From NCBI GenBank assembly GCA_934511465.1, contig CAKSWG010000004.1:37778-101777 (forward strand): DNA of 64,000 nt, written 5' to 3'. Source of the stretch: an uncultured Faecalibacterium sp. Its GTDB lineage: Bacteria > Bacillota > Clostridia > Oscillospirales > Ruminococcaceae. Position 1 is the stretch's first letter, and every line of letters begins with the position of its first letter. The position numbers and the translations under genes were made by a program. Shown here piece after piece: positions 18,436 to 28,100 of the stretch. The notes under the pieces were generated by a model. The model did no database searches. It worked only from the letters and a program-made list of their open reading frames with translations, and was not told where the DNA came from.

Positions 18436-19284
18436 TCAGATCAGTCCCAGCGCCTTGAACTCCTTTGCAATGCCGTCCTCATACACCGAGGGCGCAATGC
18501 GGTCGCAGCGCTTTTTCAGGTTTTCGGAACCGTTGGCCATGCACACGCTGATGCCTGCCACATCGGTCATTTGCAGGTCGTTGTCGCTGTCGCCAAAGCC
18601 GATGGTATCCGCCAGCGTGCAGCCCAGATGATCGCAGATTGCCTTGATGCCGGTGCCCTTATCGAACCTGCGGTTGATGAGCTCGCCGTTCACAAAGCCG
18701 TCGGTCAGGCTGTCCAGCTTGCTCTCACAGAACACGAACTGGTCCGCATAGAGCTGCTTTGCTTCGGCAAGGTCGCTTTCGTGGTCGGCAATGAACACGA
18801 TCTTGTACAGCGGCTCACCCTTGTACGCAGAAAGCGGCGTGATGGACATGCCCTCTTCCATGGTCTTGCGCCAGCGCTCGGCTTCACTGTTCAGGCGCGT
18901 GCCGCGCTTTTTGTGGATAAAGCTCCACCGCTCGGCCATTTTGGTCCCGCCAAAGGTGGTATCGCGGGCTTCCAGCGTGCACTCCACCCCGTGGCGTTCC
19001 AGTGCCGCACGCACGCCCTCGGCCTGCTGCGGCTCCATGGGGATGTCCACCAGCACCTTGCCATCGCACAGCACATAACCGCCGGCGCTGCACACGGCAC
19101 CTGCAAAGCAGCTGTGGCGCAGCAGCGGTTCGGTCATGCGGTAGTTGCGGCCGGTGCACAAAAAAAGCTTGTGGCCGTTCGCCTTGGCGCGGTCCAGTGC
19201 GGCCAGCGTGCTTTCCGGCACCAGCATATCACCCGGCGGCAGCAAGGTGCCGTCGATATCCAGAAAAATCAATTTACGTTCCAT
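18436..19284 (-). CDS. Cof-type HAD-superfamily phosphatase
   Basis: A 282-aa haloacid dehalogenase-type phosphatase (type IIB cap), probably acting on sugar phosphates or related small molecules. Motif I FLDIDGTLL (nucleophile and acid Asp) is at residues 6-14; motif IV 'GFGDSDNDLQM' is near residue 222; a basic residue for motif III lies near 'KAICDHLG'. It lies 15 bases after the LacI-family regulator on the same strand and is probably co-transcribed with it, so it may belong to that regulator's regulon. The substrate cannot be predicted. Confidence 0.88.
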   Translation of the reverse strand: MERKLIFLDIDGTLLPPGDMLVPESTLAALDRAKANGHKLFLCTGRNYRMTEPLLRHSCFAGAVCSAGGYVLCDGKVLVDIPMEPQQAEGVRAALERHGVECTLEARDTTFGGTKMAERWSFIHKKRGTRLNSEAERWRKTMEEGMSITPLSAYKGEPLYKIVFIADHESDLAEAKQLYADQFVFCESKLDSLTDGFVNGELINRRFDKGTGIKAICDHLGCTLADTIGFGDSDNDLQMTDVAGISVCMANGSENLKKRCDRIAPSVYEDGIAKEFKALGLI

Positions 19285-19299
19285 TCTACGATCCTTTGT

Positions 19300-20289
19300 T
19301 TACAGGGAGCCGCGCTCCACAACACGATATCCCAGCGTCACCTGACGCACCGGGCCGCCACGGCCGCCCTCTTCCAGCATTTGCAGCAGCATCCGGGCTG
19401 CTTCCTGTCCCACCTGCTTCTGGTAAAAGTGTACCGTGGTCAGGCCCGGCGCGGTCACGCTGTCGGCCCAGCTGTCGCCGACGCCTGCAAGGCCAACATC
19501 CTGCCCCACCTGCCGCCCGGCTTCCCGGAGGGCACGCATGGCACCAAAGGCCACGGTATCGGTCACGCAGAGCACGCCGTCCAGATCCGGACAGCGGGCC
19601 AGCAGTTCCTGCATGCAGCGCCGGCCTTCCTCCATGGTGAACGCATTGCAGCAGATGCGGGGCAGCTGGCCGCCATCCAGCCCGGCGGCGTTCAGTGCAT
19701 CCTGCACGCCTTCACGGCGCTGCACGCCGGTGGCGTCGTCCCGCTCGGTGCCGCCAATGTACACGATCTTTTTGCGGCCATGCTCCAGCATCCGCTGGGC
19801 AAGCTCCCGGACAGCGGCGCGGTCATCGTTGTAAACGCAGGCCGTTTCCGCAAAGCGCTGGCCCGTGACCACCACCGGCACACGGCAGCTCTGCAAAGCC
19901 TTTGCCAGCTGCGGCGTATAATAGCTGCCCAGCAGGATGATGCCCGCCACATGGTTGCGCTGCATGACCGTCAGATAGCCCAGTTCCCGCTGAGAGTCCA
20001 GCTCGGTGTTGCCCAGCAAAAGCAGGTAGTTCCGGGTGTCCAGCTCGCTGGCGATGCCGGCGGTGATCTGCCCCACTGACTGGGAGCCGATGCTGGGCAC
20101 AATGACACCTACCTGATTCACTTTGCCGGTGCGCAGGGTCTGGGCTGCGGCATCCGGACGATAGCCGGTCTTTTCCACCACTTCGTGGATGGCGGCGCGT
20201 TTCTGCTCGCTCAGCGGGCCGCCGTTCAGGTAGCGGCTGACGGCTGCGCTGGAAACACCTGCCATTTTTGCAATATCACTGATGGTCAT
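19300..20289 (-). CDS. LacI-family transcriptional regulator
   Basis: A 329-aa repressor with an N-terminal helix-turn-helix ('TISDIAKMAGVSSAAVSRYLN') and a periplasmic-binding-protein-like effector domain ('VNQVGVIVPSIGSQ', 'GVLCVTDTVAFGAM', 'VGLAGVGDSWAD'). The start at 20287-20289 puts the HTH at residue 2 as in the family; the ATG at 20340 lacks a ribosome-binding site. A 14-base operator-like palindrome (20326-20339) lies just upstream, pointing to autoregulation. The effector is probably a sugar, by family; no sugar-uptake genes are adjacent. Confidence 0.9.
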   Translation of the reverse strand: MTISDIAKMAGVSSAAVSRYLNGGPLSEQKRAAIHEVVEKTGYRPDAAAQTLRTGKVNQVGVIVPSIGSQSVGQITAGIASELDTRNYLLLLGNTELDSQRELGYLTVMQRNHVAGIILLGSYYTPQLAKALQSCRVPVVVTGQRFAETACVYNDDRAAVRELAQRMLEHGRKKIVYIGGTERDDATGVQRREGVQDALNAAGLDGGQLPRICCNAFTMEEGRRCMQELLARCPDLDGVLCVTDTVAFGAMRALREAGRQVGQDVGLAGVGDSWADSVTAPGLTTVHFYQKQVGQEAARMLLQMLEEGGRGGPVRQVTLGYRVVERGSL

Positions 20290-20325
20290 TTGCGGTACTT
20301 CTCTCTTTTGGGATGCATGGATATG

Positions 20326-20339
20326 TGTAAACGTTTTCA
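20326..20339. promoter_or_regulatory. LacI/CcpA-type operator
   Basis: TGTAAACGTTTTCA is a near-perfect palindrome centred on CG, matching the LacI-family half-site pattern and the cre consensus. It lies 37 bases before the start of the LacI-family gene. Confidence 0.65.
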
Positions 20340-20434
20340 TGTTTATTATAAGCCGCTTTCACCCATCCTGCAAGAGGTGCTTTTCCCGGTTTATCCCGGA
20401 AGTATTTTTATTTTTCTGGCCACTGTGTACAAAA

Positions 20435-20487
20435 GACGGCCTTTTGCTTTTTTTGAAAAACACCTGTTTTCCAAAAAAGCAGCCGTT
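20435..20487 (-). terminator. Possible terminator of the 265-aa HEPN-like gene
   Basis: An A/T-rich stem (GCTTTTTT with AAAAAAGC) nested in GGC/GCC arms directly after the stop codon. It lacks a clean T-tract, so the call is tentative. Confidence 0.4.
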
Positions 20488-21284
20488 CAGGCTGCGCCCA
20501 TGCTCCAAGCCCGCACCAGTAAACCCAGCACCAGCGCCGCCAGCAGCACGATCATCACAGCCTTATTGCTGGAGCTTTTCTGTTTTTTATTCCGGTTTAT
20601 ATTGCTGCGGCCTTTTGCAGAGCTGCTGTGGGCCGCGGTGTTCCTGCCGCCGGAGCGGGAGCCGTTTGTTTTGCGGCTCTGGCTGCTGCGTGCAGGCGCA
20701 GGCTTGCTGCTCTGACGCTGGGAGCTGCGGGCCGCAGGCGCTTCCTCTGCGGCCCGGCTGGCAGCAATGGGCTCCTTTGCGCCGCATCGGGCCAGATACT
20801 CCTCCGCTTCACGGTAATAGCGGGCCAGCTCGTTCTCGCGCAGAGCGGTGCCCGCATAGCCCTCTTCCAGACATTCCACCGCTTCGTTGAACAAAATAGC
20901 TGCCTGTGCCGCGTCGGTGTGGTCGGCGGCATGGGCCGCCTGATTGCGGGCCGTGCGCACAGCATTGCAGGCGCGGCGGGCCGCGGCAGGGTTTGCGGTG
21001 TTGCCCAGCAAGTCCAAAGGCTTGGCAGCATCCTTTTCCGGGTCCAGCAGCACCCGCATACAGATGGTGGTGTCCAGCTGCTGCCAGCTGTTTTTACCGG
21101 AGAGGTCCGGCATACGGTCGTAGTATTCCGGGCTTTCCTGCCGGCGCTGGGCAATGTGGTCCAGCAGAGCGCCCAGACTGTGGGAACCGGGCTTTTTTTC
21201 CCAGTGCCAGCGCAGCAGGCGGCGGCTGATCTCATCGCAGGCGGTCTTGATCTCAAACGCAGCCTGCAAAGCTTCCTGCGGCAT
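20487..21284 (-). CDS. C-terminally anchored membrane protein with HEPN-like RNxxxH motif
   Basis: A 265-aa protein I do not recognise as a named family. Residues 1-170 look all-helical. Near residue 113 is RNQAAH, which fits the R-N-x3-H motif of HEPN-fold proteins (often RNases; some members are inactive), set in a helix pair as in DUF4145-like HEPN domains. Residues about 178-240 are a low-complexity Ser/Arg/Lys/Ala linker. The last ~24 residues form a single membrane helix, giving a tail-anchored, cytoplasm-facing layout. It lies downstream of ftsH and the 344-aa gene, behind a terminator (21308-21342). Ribosome-binding site GAAGGAGGGATCAC. HEPN assignment is inference from one motif. Confidence 0.7.
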   Translation of the reverse strand: MPQEALQAAFEIKTACDEISRRLLRWHWEKKPGSHSLGALLDHIAQRRQESPEYYDRMPDLSGKNSWQQLDTTICMRVLLDPEKDAAKPLDLLGNTANPAAARRACNAVRTARNQAAHAADHTDAAQAAILFNEAVECLEEGYAGTALRENELARYYREAEEYLARCGAKEPIAASRAAEEAPAARSSQRQSSKPAPARSSQSRKTNGSRSGGRNTAAHSSSAKGRSNINRNKKQKSSSNKAVMIVLLAALVLGLLVRAWSMGAA

Positions 21285-21307
21285 TGTGATCCCTCCTTCT
21301 TTTTATG

Positions 21308-21342
21308 CAAAAAGCGGAGAAGGCGCATATACCCTCTCCGCT
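21308..21342 (-). terminator. Terminator after the 344-aa membrane protein gene
   Basis: Minus strand stem AGCGGAGA / TCTCCGCT followed by TTTTTGC, 13 bases after the stop; it separates the ftsH transcript from the HEPN-like gene. Confidence 0.7.
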
Positions 21343-21354
21343 GCTGTTTGTGGT

Positions 21355-22389
21355 TTACAGTACGAACTGGTAGTACACGAAGCCGCACAGCGCTACCGCT
21401 GCGCAGATGATCGCGGTGATGGGCGGCACCCAGCGGATCAGTGCTTCGGCCACACTGTCACGCTCGTCCTCGTACTCCTCGTCGTCATAGTCGGGCTCCG
21501 GCTGCTGGGGCACAGGCTGTGCGCGGCGGGCAGCAGGCATCACGCGGGTGCCCTCGTCCGCCCCGGTATGTGCGGCATTGCCCGGGAACTGCGCCCGCAC
21601 ACTGTCGTCCAGCACGCGGGTCTGCTCTGCGGCAGGCTGGGCCTGTACAGGCTGCGGACGGCGCGGTGCACCCACGATGCGGGTGGGCTCCTCCTGTGCC
21701 GGCTGCACAGGGGCTGCCCCCACGATGCGGGTCGGCTCCTCGGGCTGCGGCTCCAGCGGCGTTTCCAGCTCCTGCTGCGCCTGTGCAGGCTGTTCCGGCT
21801 GCAACAAAGTGTTCAGCGCATTTTGCAGCAGGATGCGGTCACAGCCGCACTCCGAGCAATACACGGTATCCTCTTCCTTCGGGTGGAAGGCACCGCAGGC
21901 ACAGTACCAGCCGTTCTCGAACACCTGCGGCTGATACTTCAGCTCCGGGCGGTTCATGCGGGTCTCCAGCGCCTTTTCCAGTTCTGCGGACAGGCGCTTG
22001 GGGGCGGGCAGGCGCACGCGCCGGATGGCGTCCAGATGCACCACACGCTTGCCGTTGTACACGTTGCACAGCGAAACATCCACGCTGGTGATGGCCTTGG
22101 ACGTGACGAACACGGCGTCATCCATGCCGAACAGCTCGCCGGGCTTCACTTCCAGATCGCGGTACTCGAACCGGTCCTCGCACAGGATCACGCCGTCCAC
22201 GCCCTTGCACTTGAAGTGGATCTCCAGCGCGGTCAGCGTCACCTTGGAAATGTTCTTAAAGGTCAGACAGACCGCGTGCTCGCCGCTGCTATCCCCCTTG
22301 AGCAGCTCCACGCAGACGAACTGCACCGGGCTGCCGGGGGTGTAATAGTTTGCGCGGGTCCGTGCAACCAGATCAAAATTTTCCTCCAC
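21355..22389 (-). CDS. Zinc-ribbon, C-terminally anchored membrane protein of unknown function
   Basis: A 344-aa protein with no family I can name. Residues 1-140 are beta-rich. A CxCG...CxxC zinc ribbon follows ('CACGAFHPKEEDTVYCSEC', about 172-192). Then a Pro/Gln/Glu-rich linker with a repeated EEPTRIVGA peptide, and a single membrane helix at the C-terminus ('AIICAAVALCGFVYY'). It starts 29 bases after ftsH and shares architecture (soluble domain, disordered linker, terminal helix) with the 265-aa gene downstream, so the two may work at the membrane together. Function unknown. Confidence 0.75.
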   Translation of the reverse strand: MEENFDLVARTRANYYTPGSPVQFVCVELLKGDSSGEHAVCLTFKNISKVTLTALEIHFKCKGVDGVILCEDRFEYRDLEVKPGELFGMDDAVFVTSKAITSVDVSLCNVYNGKRVVHLDAIRRVRLPAPKRLSAELEKALETRMNRPELKYQPQVFENGWYCACGAFHPKEEDTVYCSECGCDRILLQNALNTLLQPEQPAQAQQELETPLEPQPEEPTRIVGAAPVQPAQEEPTRIVGAPRRPQPVQAQPAAEQTRVLDDSVRAQFPGNAAHTGADEGTRVMPAARRAQPVPQQPEPDYDDEEYEDERDSVAEALIRWVPPITAIICAAVALCGFVYYQFVL

Positions 22390-22418
22390 GACACTCGCTC
22401 CTTTCCGTTTGGGTCAAA

Positions 22419-24587
22419 TCAGTTCTGCGGGTCCTGCGTGTCCGGGGCTTCCGGTGCAGGCGGGACAGGCATCTGCTCTGCCGTTTCCGCCTGCTGGGCA
22501 GGCTCGGCTTTTTCCGCCATCTCGGCAGGCTGGGCCTGCTCGGCGGCTTCGGCAGGTGCAGGCTGCACGGTCTGCGCCGGCTGCTGGGGCTCATCGCCTT
22601 CACGCGGGGGCAGGGTGCCGCCGGCCATGATGGTGTTGAACTCCTGCTCGTTGAGCTTTTCGCGCTCCATCAGGGCCTTTGCCAGCGCGTGCAGCTGATC
22701 GATGTGCTCGGTCAGGGTGCGGCGGCAGGTCTCGTAGGCTTCGTCGATGATATCCCGCATCTCGCCGTCGATCTCGGCAGCGGTGGTCTCGCTGTAGCCC
22801 TTGCCCTGACCGAGGTCACGGCCAAGGAAGGTCTCTTCCTGCGAGGTGCCGTACACCACAGGGCCAAGCCGCTCCGAGAAGCCGTACTTGGTGATCATCT
22901 GGCGGGCAATGTTGGTGGCCTGCTGCAAATCGTTGGAAGCACCGGTGGAGATATCCTCCAAGATCAGCTGCTCGGCCACACGGCCGCCCAGACTGGAAAC
23001 GATATCCTCAAACATTTCGCCCTTGGTCACATAGCTGCGGTCTTTTTCCGGCAGATACATGGTATAGCCGCCAGCCTGACCGCGGGGGATGATGGTGATC
23101 TCGTGCACGCGGGGGTGATGCTTGCAGTAGAAGCCTGCCACTGCGTGGCCAGCTTCGTGGTAAGCGGTAAGTTTTTTCTCCTCGGGGGTCACAACGCGGC
23201 TCTTCTTTTCGGGGCCGGCCATCACCTTCATGGAAGCTTCCTCGATATCCTCCATGGTAATGGCCTTGCGGCTGCGGCGTGCAGCCAGCAGAGCCGCTTC
23301 GTTGACAAGGTTCTCAAGGTCTGCGCCCGCAAAGCCTGCGGTGCGCTGTGCGATCACCCTGAGGGAGACATCCGGGGCCAAGGGCTTATTCTTGGTGTGG
23401 ACCTTCAGGATCTCTTCACGGCCCTTGACGTCCGGCAGGCCCACATACACCTGACGGTCAAAGCGGCCCGGCCGCAGCAGGGCCTTATCCAGAATATCGG
23501 CGCGGTTGGTGGCCGCCATGACGATGATGCCGTCGTTGGCCTCAAAGCCGTCCATTTCCACCAGCAGCTGGTTCAGGGTCTGCTCACGCTCATCGTGGCC
23601 GCCGCCAAGGCCGGCGCCGCGCTGACGGCCCACCGCATCGATCTCATCAATAAAGATGATGCAGGGCATGGTCTTTTTGGCCTTGTCGAACAGGTCGCGC
23701 ACGCGGGATGCACCCACGCCCACGTACATTTCCACAAAGTCGGAACCGGAGATGGAATAGAACGGCACACCGGCTTCACCGGCGCAGGCACGGGCCAGCA
23801 GGGTCTTACCGGTACCCGGAGGGCCCACCAGCAGCACGCCGTGGGGGATGCGGGCACCCAGAGAGTTGAACTTTTCGGGGCTCTTGAGGAACTCCACAAC
23901 TTCCCTTAGCTCTTCTTTTTCCTCATCCTCACCGGCCACATCGGCAAAGGTGGCCGTTTTTTTGTTCTCGTGCTCGTCCTTTACCTTGGCCTTGCCAACG
24001 TTCATGATGCCACCGCCGCCGGCGCCGCCGCGCATCATGGAGAACAGCAAAAAGCCGGTGCAGCCCAGCATAGCCAGATAGAACAGGATCTCCATCCAGG
24101 GGATGCTCTCCTTGACGGGGGTGTAATCGTACACCATGGGGGCATCCGGGTTTGCTTCGTCATAGGCGGCAATGTAGTCGCCCACATACTTGACGAACAT
24201 GGAGGCATACGGCAGCTTGTAGCGCACGGTCACGGTGCCGTCGCTGTTCTTCTGCGCAGCAGAGGCCGTGTCGTCCGAAGAGGACAGCATGCCGCTCAGC
24301 AGGCCGCCGGTGGCCTGCTGCGTGCTCTGGGAAGTGGTATCCGGCAGGGGCAGGTCATTCTTGCCGCCTTCCTTGAGGTTCATGGTGATCACGCCGGTGT
24401 TCAGGTCCAGCGAGAACTGCGTGACCTGCAAGCTTTCAAAGTAGTGCACCACGGTGGAATAGGCCATGGACGAGCTGCCGGAGGAACCGGTGCCGCCCAG
24501 TACCGACCAGACCATCAGCACAGCTGCCAGCGCAAGCGCAAGGATCAGCGGATTGAAACGGGGTCTTTTGGATTGCAAAAAAATCAA
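22419..24587 (-). CDS. ftsH: ATP-dependent zinc metalloprotease FtsH
   Basis: A 722-aa hexameric membrane AAA+ protease degrading unassembled membrane proteins and regulators. It has two N-terminal helices (about 15-33 and 155-180) around an external domain of about 120 residues; the AAA module with [11 protein letters not shown] and [14 protein letters not shown]; the second region of homology; and the zinc site HEAGHAV. The C-terminal ~55 residues are an unusual Ala/Gln/Glu/Pro-rich tail beyond the usual end. It follows hpt by 33 bases in the classic Firmicute order tilS-hpt-ftsH. Confidence 0.97.
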   Translation of the reverse strand: MIFLQSKRPRFNPLILALALAAVLMVWSVLGGTGSSGSSSMAYSTVVHYFESLQVTQFSLDLNTGVITMNLKEGGKNDLPLPDTTSQSTQQATGGLLSGMLSSSDDTASAAQKNSDGTVTVRYKLPYASMFVKYVGDYIAAYDEANPDAPMVYDYTPVKESIPWMEILFYLAMLGCTGFLLFSMMRGGAGGGGIMNVGKAKVKDEHENKKTATFADVAGEDEEKEELREVVEFLKSPEKFNSLGARIPHGVLLVGPPGTGKTLLARACAGEAGVPFYSISGSDFVEMYVGVGASRVRDLFDKAKKTMPCIIFIDEIDAVGRQRGAGLGGGHDEREQTLNQLLVEMDGFEANDGIIVMAATNRADILDKALLRPGRFDRQVYVGLPDVKGREEILKVHTKNKPLAPDVSLRVIAQRTAGFAGADLENLVNEAALLAARRSRKAITMEDIEEASMKVMAGPEKKSRVVTPEEKKLTAYHEAGHAVAGFYCKHHPRVHEITIIPRGQAGGYTMYLPEKDRSYVTKGEMFEDIVSSLGGRVAEQLILEDISTGASNDLQQATNIARQMITKYGFSERLGPVVYGTSQEETFLGRDLGQGKGYSETTAAEIDGEMRDIIDEAYETCRRTLTEHIDQLHALAKALMEREKLNEQEFNTIMAGGTLPPREGDEPQQPAQTVQPAPAEAAEQAQPAEMAEKAEPAQQAETAEQMPVPPAPEAPDTQDPQN

Positions 24588-24620
24588 CTCCAGTTCTTGG
24601 ATGAATTATGATAGGAGAAC

Positions 24621-25169
24621 TTACTTCTCGTAGACTTCGGGCTTCAGCACGCCCACATAGGGCAGGTTGCGGTATTTTTCATCGTAGTCAAGACCATAGC
24701 CCACCACGAACTCATCCGGCACCTGAAAGCCCTCGTAATCGGGCTGGATGTTGGCCTTGCGGCGGCTGGGCTTGTCCAGAATGGTGCAGATCTTCACCGA
24801 GTTCGGGTTGCGCATCTTGAGCATGGGCACAAGGTTGGAGAGGGTGACGCCGGTGTCCAGAATATCCTCCACGATCAGCACATCCTTGCCGGACAGATCG
24901 CCGTCCAGATCCTTGATGATCTTCACAAGGCCGCTGGTGACGGTGTTGCTGCCGCCGTAGCTGGACACCACCATAAAATCGATGCTGCACGGGATGCTTA
25001 CCGCGCGCATCAGGTCGGCCATAAACACCACCGAACCCTTGAGGATGGACACCAGCACAAGGTTTTTGCCCTCGTAGTCCCTGCTGATCTGTGCACCCAG
25101 CTCAGCCACTTTTGCCTTCAGCTCTTCTTCACTGACCAGAACGGTCTTGATATCATCATGCATACTCAT
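24621..25169 (-). CDS. hpt: Hypoxanthine phosphoribosyltransferase
   Basis: A 182-aa purine salvage enzyme converting hypoxanthine or guanine plus PRPP to IMP or GMP. The PRPP-binding motif [14 protein letters not shown] (about residues 98-111) and '[15 protein letters not shown]' are intact; '[24 protein letters not shown]' closes the active site as in the family. The start overlaps the tilS stop by four bases (translational coupling), and GGGAGG lies upstream of the ATG. It works with deoD in base salvage. Confidence 0.97.
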   Translation of the reverse strand: MSMHDDIKTVLVSEEELKAKVAELGAQISRDYEGKNLVLVSILKGSVVFMADLMRAVSIPCSIDFMVVSSYGGSNTVTSGLVKIIKDLDGDLSGKDVLIVEDILDTGVTLSNLVPMLKMRNPNSVKICTILDKPSRRKANIQPDYEGFQVPDEFVVGYGLDYDEKYRNLPYVGVLKPEVYEK

Positions 25170-26623
25170 GATAGTTCCTCCCTATGTTCCATTTCCATCT
25201 GCAACACCTGTACCGTGCCCTCACAGGGGGCAAGGCCCTCGGCAAAGCCTGTGCCGCAGACCCAAAGCACTTCATTGCCCGCCGCAAGCAGCGGCAGCCG
25301 GTCCCGCTCCTGCACCGGGATGCCCGCTTCGTTCATCCACTTGCGCAGGCGGTTGTGCACGCGGCGTCCCGCCGGGCGGTAGACATCCCCCGGCTGGCGG
25401 GTGCGCAGCACAAGACCAGCATACAACGTAGTTATTCTAGCATAATCCGCCTGATTTTTTAAGTCTTTTTTATGAACGACTTGTATTTTTTCTTCAAAAT
25501 CCGCCGCAAAAAGCCCTGCCGTCACCTTCCAGCCGCCTGCAAAGCGGTATTCGGCCTGTTTTTCCGGCACAAAAAGCCAGCTTTCGGGCTGCGGCGCGGT
25601 CTGCCGCTGCGGCAGCTCCGGCATTTCTTCCTGCCAGAAAAAGCCGTTCCCGGCACAAAAGCGCACCCGCTCCGTCAGCTGCACCGCACCGCTGCCGCGC
25701 CGCACAAGGCCGCACAGCAGCTTCACGTATTTTTCCTCGGCGTCCCGCACGGGGGCGGTCAGCAAATGCATGGCGGCTTCCAAAACAGGCGCATCCGCAG
25801 CGGAAAGCGGACCCAGCCGCCATGCGGCGCAGGCTTCCGGGCTTTTGATGGCAGCCTGTGCCGCATCCAGACGTGCGCCAGAAAGCAGCTCTTCCGCTTT
25901 CCGGGCAAAATAGGCGTCGGCGCGGGCCGCCTTTTCACAAAAGCGGGCCAGATTTTCCACCGCTGCGCCGTTGGTGCTCTGCAAAGCGGGCAGCGCCGCA
26001 CGACGCACCCGGTTGCGGGCGTAGGCATCGGTCTCGTTGGTCTCGTCCGTCACCCAGCGCTGCCCGGCCGCACGGCAGAACGCCTCGGTATCGGCCCGGG
26101 TCAGTTCCAGCAGAGGCCGCAGGTAGCATCCGCGTTTGGGCCGGATGCCCGCCGCGCCGTGCAGCCCGGTGCCCCGGGCCAGCCGCAGCAGCAATGTTTC
26201 GGCCTGATCATTTGCAGTATGGGCCGTTGCAACGGCGTCTATCCCCTCTTTGCACAAACGCGCAAAGCAGGCATAGCGCAGGCGGCGGGCCCAGTCCTCC
26301 CCGGCGTGTTCCGGCGGCAGACCCACCTCCGCAGCAAGTTCATCCGCATGGAACACCCGCAGCGGCACGCCCAAGCGGGCGCACGCGGCCCGCACAAAGG
26401 CTTCGTCCCGGTCGGCAGCGGCGCCCCGCAGGCCGTGGTTCACGTGGCAGGCGGAAAGTGCAAACCCGAACTCCGGCTGCAATGCCAGCAGGATGCGCAG
26501 CAGCGCCATGCTGTCGGCCCCGCCGGACACAGCCGCCGCCAGCCGCAGCGGTGCGCCGGGCGTCAGCAGCTTTTCCCGCAGGGCAAACGCACGCACCCGG
26601 GCAAGGATCTCTTCGTTTTTCAT
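25166..26623 (-). CDS. tilS: tRNA(Ile)-lysidine synthetase
   Basis: A 485-aa enzyme that ligates lysine to C34 of tRNA(Ile) with the CAU anticodon, changing its reading from AUG to AUA; normally essential. The ATP pyrophosphatase loop [10 protein letters not shown] is at about residue 34, followed by 'CHVNHGLRG' and the [14 protein letters not shown] segment. A C-terminal TilS substrate-binding domain ('[16 protein letters not shown]', '[19 protein letters not shown]') is present. It overlaps dnaB by one base and hpt by four, so the genes form one tightly packed unit. Confidence 0.94.
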   Translation of the reverse strand: MKNEEILARVRAFALREKLLTPGAPLRLAAAVSGGADSMALLRILLALQPEFGFALSACHVNHGLRGAAADRDEAFVRAACARLGVPLRVFHADELAAEVGLPPEHAGEDWARRLRYACFARLCKEGIDAVATAHTANDQAETLLLRLARGTGLHGAAGIRPKRGCYLRPLLELTRADTEAFCRAAGQRWVTDETNETDAYARNRVRRAALPALQSTNGAAVENLARFCEKAARADAYFARKAEELLSGARLDAAQAAIKSPEACAAWRLGPLSAADAPVLEAAMHLLTAPVRDAEEKYVKLLCGLVRRGSGAVQLTERVRFCAGNGFFWQEEMPELPQRQTAPQPESWLFVPEKQAEYRFAGGWKVTAGLFAADFEEKIQVVHKKDLKNQADYARITTLYAGLVLRTRQPGDVYRPAGRRVHNRLRKWMNEAGIPVQERDRLPLLAAGNEVLWVCGTGFAEGLAPCEGTVQVLQMEMEHREELS

Positions 26624-28023
26624 CAGCGTTTAAAGTCCACATCCATAAAGCGGGTGTGGGCACCGTCCCAGCCCAGCGGCACCGTGCTGGTCTCGCCGTG
26701 GCGGTTCTTGGCCACGATGCACTCGGCGGTGTCGGCGTCCACCTCCGCGCCATCCGGGTTCTGGCTGGCGTAATAAGAATCGCGGTACAAAAACAGAACG
26801 CAGTCGGCATCCTGCTCGATGGAGCCGGAGTCGCGCAGGTCGGAAAGCTGTGGCCGGTGGCTGGAGTTGTTGCCCTGTTTTTCCACCGCACGGGACAGCT
26901 GCGAAAGCGCGATGATGGGAACATTCATTTCCTTGGCCATGATCTTGAGGTTCCGGGTGATGGAGCTGATCTCCTGCACGCGGTTCTCGCTGCGCTGGCC
27001 GGTGGTCATCAGCTGCAAGTAGTCGATCACGATCAGGCCCACGTTCGGGCGGGTGGGGTCCTGATTCACCCGGCGGATCTTCGCCTTCATCTCGGTGATG
27101 GTGATGCCGGAAGTGTCGTCCATATAGATGGGTGCATCGTGCAGCTTTTCGGTGGCAAGGGCCAGATATTCCCAGTCCTCGGCGCGCAGGGCACCGGTGC
27201 GGAAGGCCTGACTGTCGATGCCGGCCTCCGCAGAAAGGATGCGGTTGGTCAGCTGCTCCTTGGTCATTTCCAAGCTGAAGATGGCCACCGGCACCTTTTG
27301 CTGCATGGCCACGCGGGTGGCGATGTTCAGCGCAAAACTGGTCTTGCCCATACCGGGACGGGCGGCCAGAATGATCAGGTCGCCGCGGCCAAGGCCGGTA
27401 AGCACCGTGTCCAGCAGGCGGAAGCCGGTGGGAATGCCCTTGTACTTGTCGGCGTCCGGGCCGCTGATCTTCTGCAAGTTGGTCAGCGTTTCCACCATGC
27501 TGGAAGAAAGCGGTGTCAGCGCGCTGGAATCGCGTCCGGAGCGGATCTCATAAATGCGCTGCTCGGCGTTTTCCAGCAAAAGGTCGGCGTCCGGCTCGTC
27601 ACCGGCGTCCTGCAAAATATCCTTGGCCACGTCCATCAGCTGGCGCACCTGATATTTTTCCTGCACGATCTGTGCGTAGGCCTTCACGTTGGAAATGCTG
27701 GGCACCGTCTCGGCAAGGCCGGTCAGATACACTTTTGCTTCGTCCGCGCTTGGGAATACGCCGTCCGAGATCACAGCGTCCAGCAGGGTAACAAAGTCGA
27801 TGGTCTGGTCGGCGGTGAACAGCCGCAGCATCTCGGAATAGATTTGCGCGTTCTGCCGGGTGTAGAACATCTCGGGCCGGATGATCTCCACAAGGTCGGT
27901 GAGGGTCTCGGGTTTGAGCAGCACCGCGCCCAGCACGCTCTGCTCTGCCTGCATATTGTAAGGCAGGCTGATGCCCACACTTTCCAGATTCAGTTCATTG
28001 GAATAACGTCGTTCGTTCGGCAT
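26623..28023 (-). CDS. dnaB: Replicative DNA helicase
   Basis: A 466-aa hexameric helicase that unwinds the replication fork. It has an N-terminal primase-interacting domain ('NMQAEQSVLGAVL'), a linker, then the RecA-like domain with Walker A ARPGMGKTSFALN (about residue 215) and DnaB motifs ('EMTKEQLTNRIL', 'VIDYLQLM', 'LSQLSRAVEKQ', 'DLRDSGSIEQDAD'). Length is standard and no intein is present. It follows rplI as in most Firmicutes, with a hairpin between them (28057-28086). Confidence 0.96.
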   Translation of the reverse strand: MPNERRYSNELNLESVGISLPYNMQAEQSVLGAVLLKPETLTDLVEIIRPEMFYTRQNAQIYSEMLRLFTADQTIDFVTLLDAVISDGVFPSADEAKVYLTGLAETVPSISNVKAYAQIVQEKYQVRQLMDVAKDILQDAGDEPDADLLLENAEQRIYEIRSGRDSSALTPLSSSMVETLTNLQKISGPDADKYKGIPTGFRLLDTVLTGLGRGDLIILAARPGMGKTSFALNIATRVAMQQKVPVAIFSLEMTKEQLTNRILSAEAGIDSQAFRTGALRAEDWEYLALATEKLHDAPIYMDDTSGITITEMKAKIRRVNQDPTRPNVGLIVIDYLQLMTTGQRSENRVQEISSITRNLKIMAKEMNVPIIALSQLSRAVEKQGNNSSHRPQLSDLRDSGSIEQDADCVLFLYRDSYYASQNPDGAEVDADTAECIVAKNRHGETSTVPLGWDGAHTRFMDVDFKR

Positions 28024-28056
28024 GGTAGTTTATCCTTTTGTATTGTTGCTGAAAAG

Positions 28057-28086
28057 CCAAAAAGCGCCCCCTGCTTGAGGGGGCGC
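28057..28086 (-). terminator. Hairpin between rplI and dnaB
   Basis: Perfect 8-bp stem GCGCCCCC / GGGGGCGC with a seven-base loop, followed on the minus strand by TTTTTGG. It probably ends most rplI transcripts while some continue into dnaB. Confidence 0.75.
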
Positions 28087-28100
28087 AGATGGCACACAGA

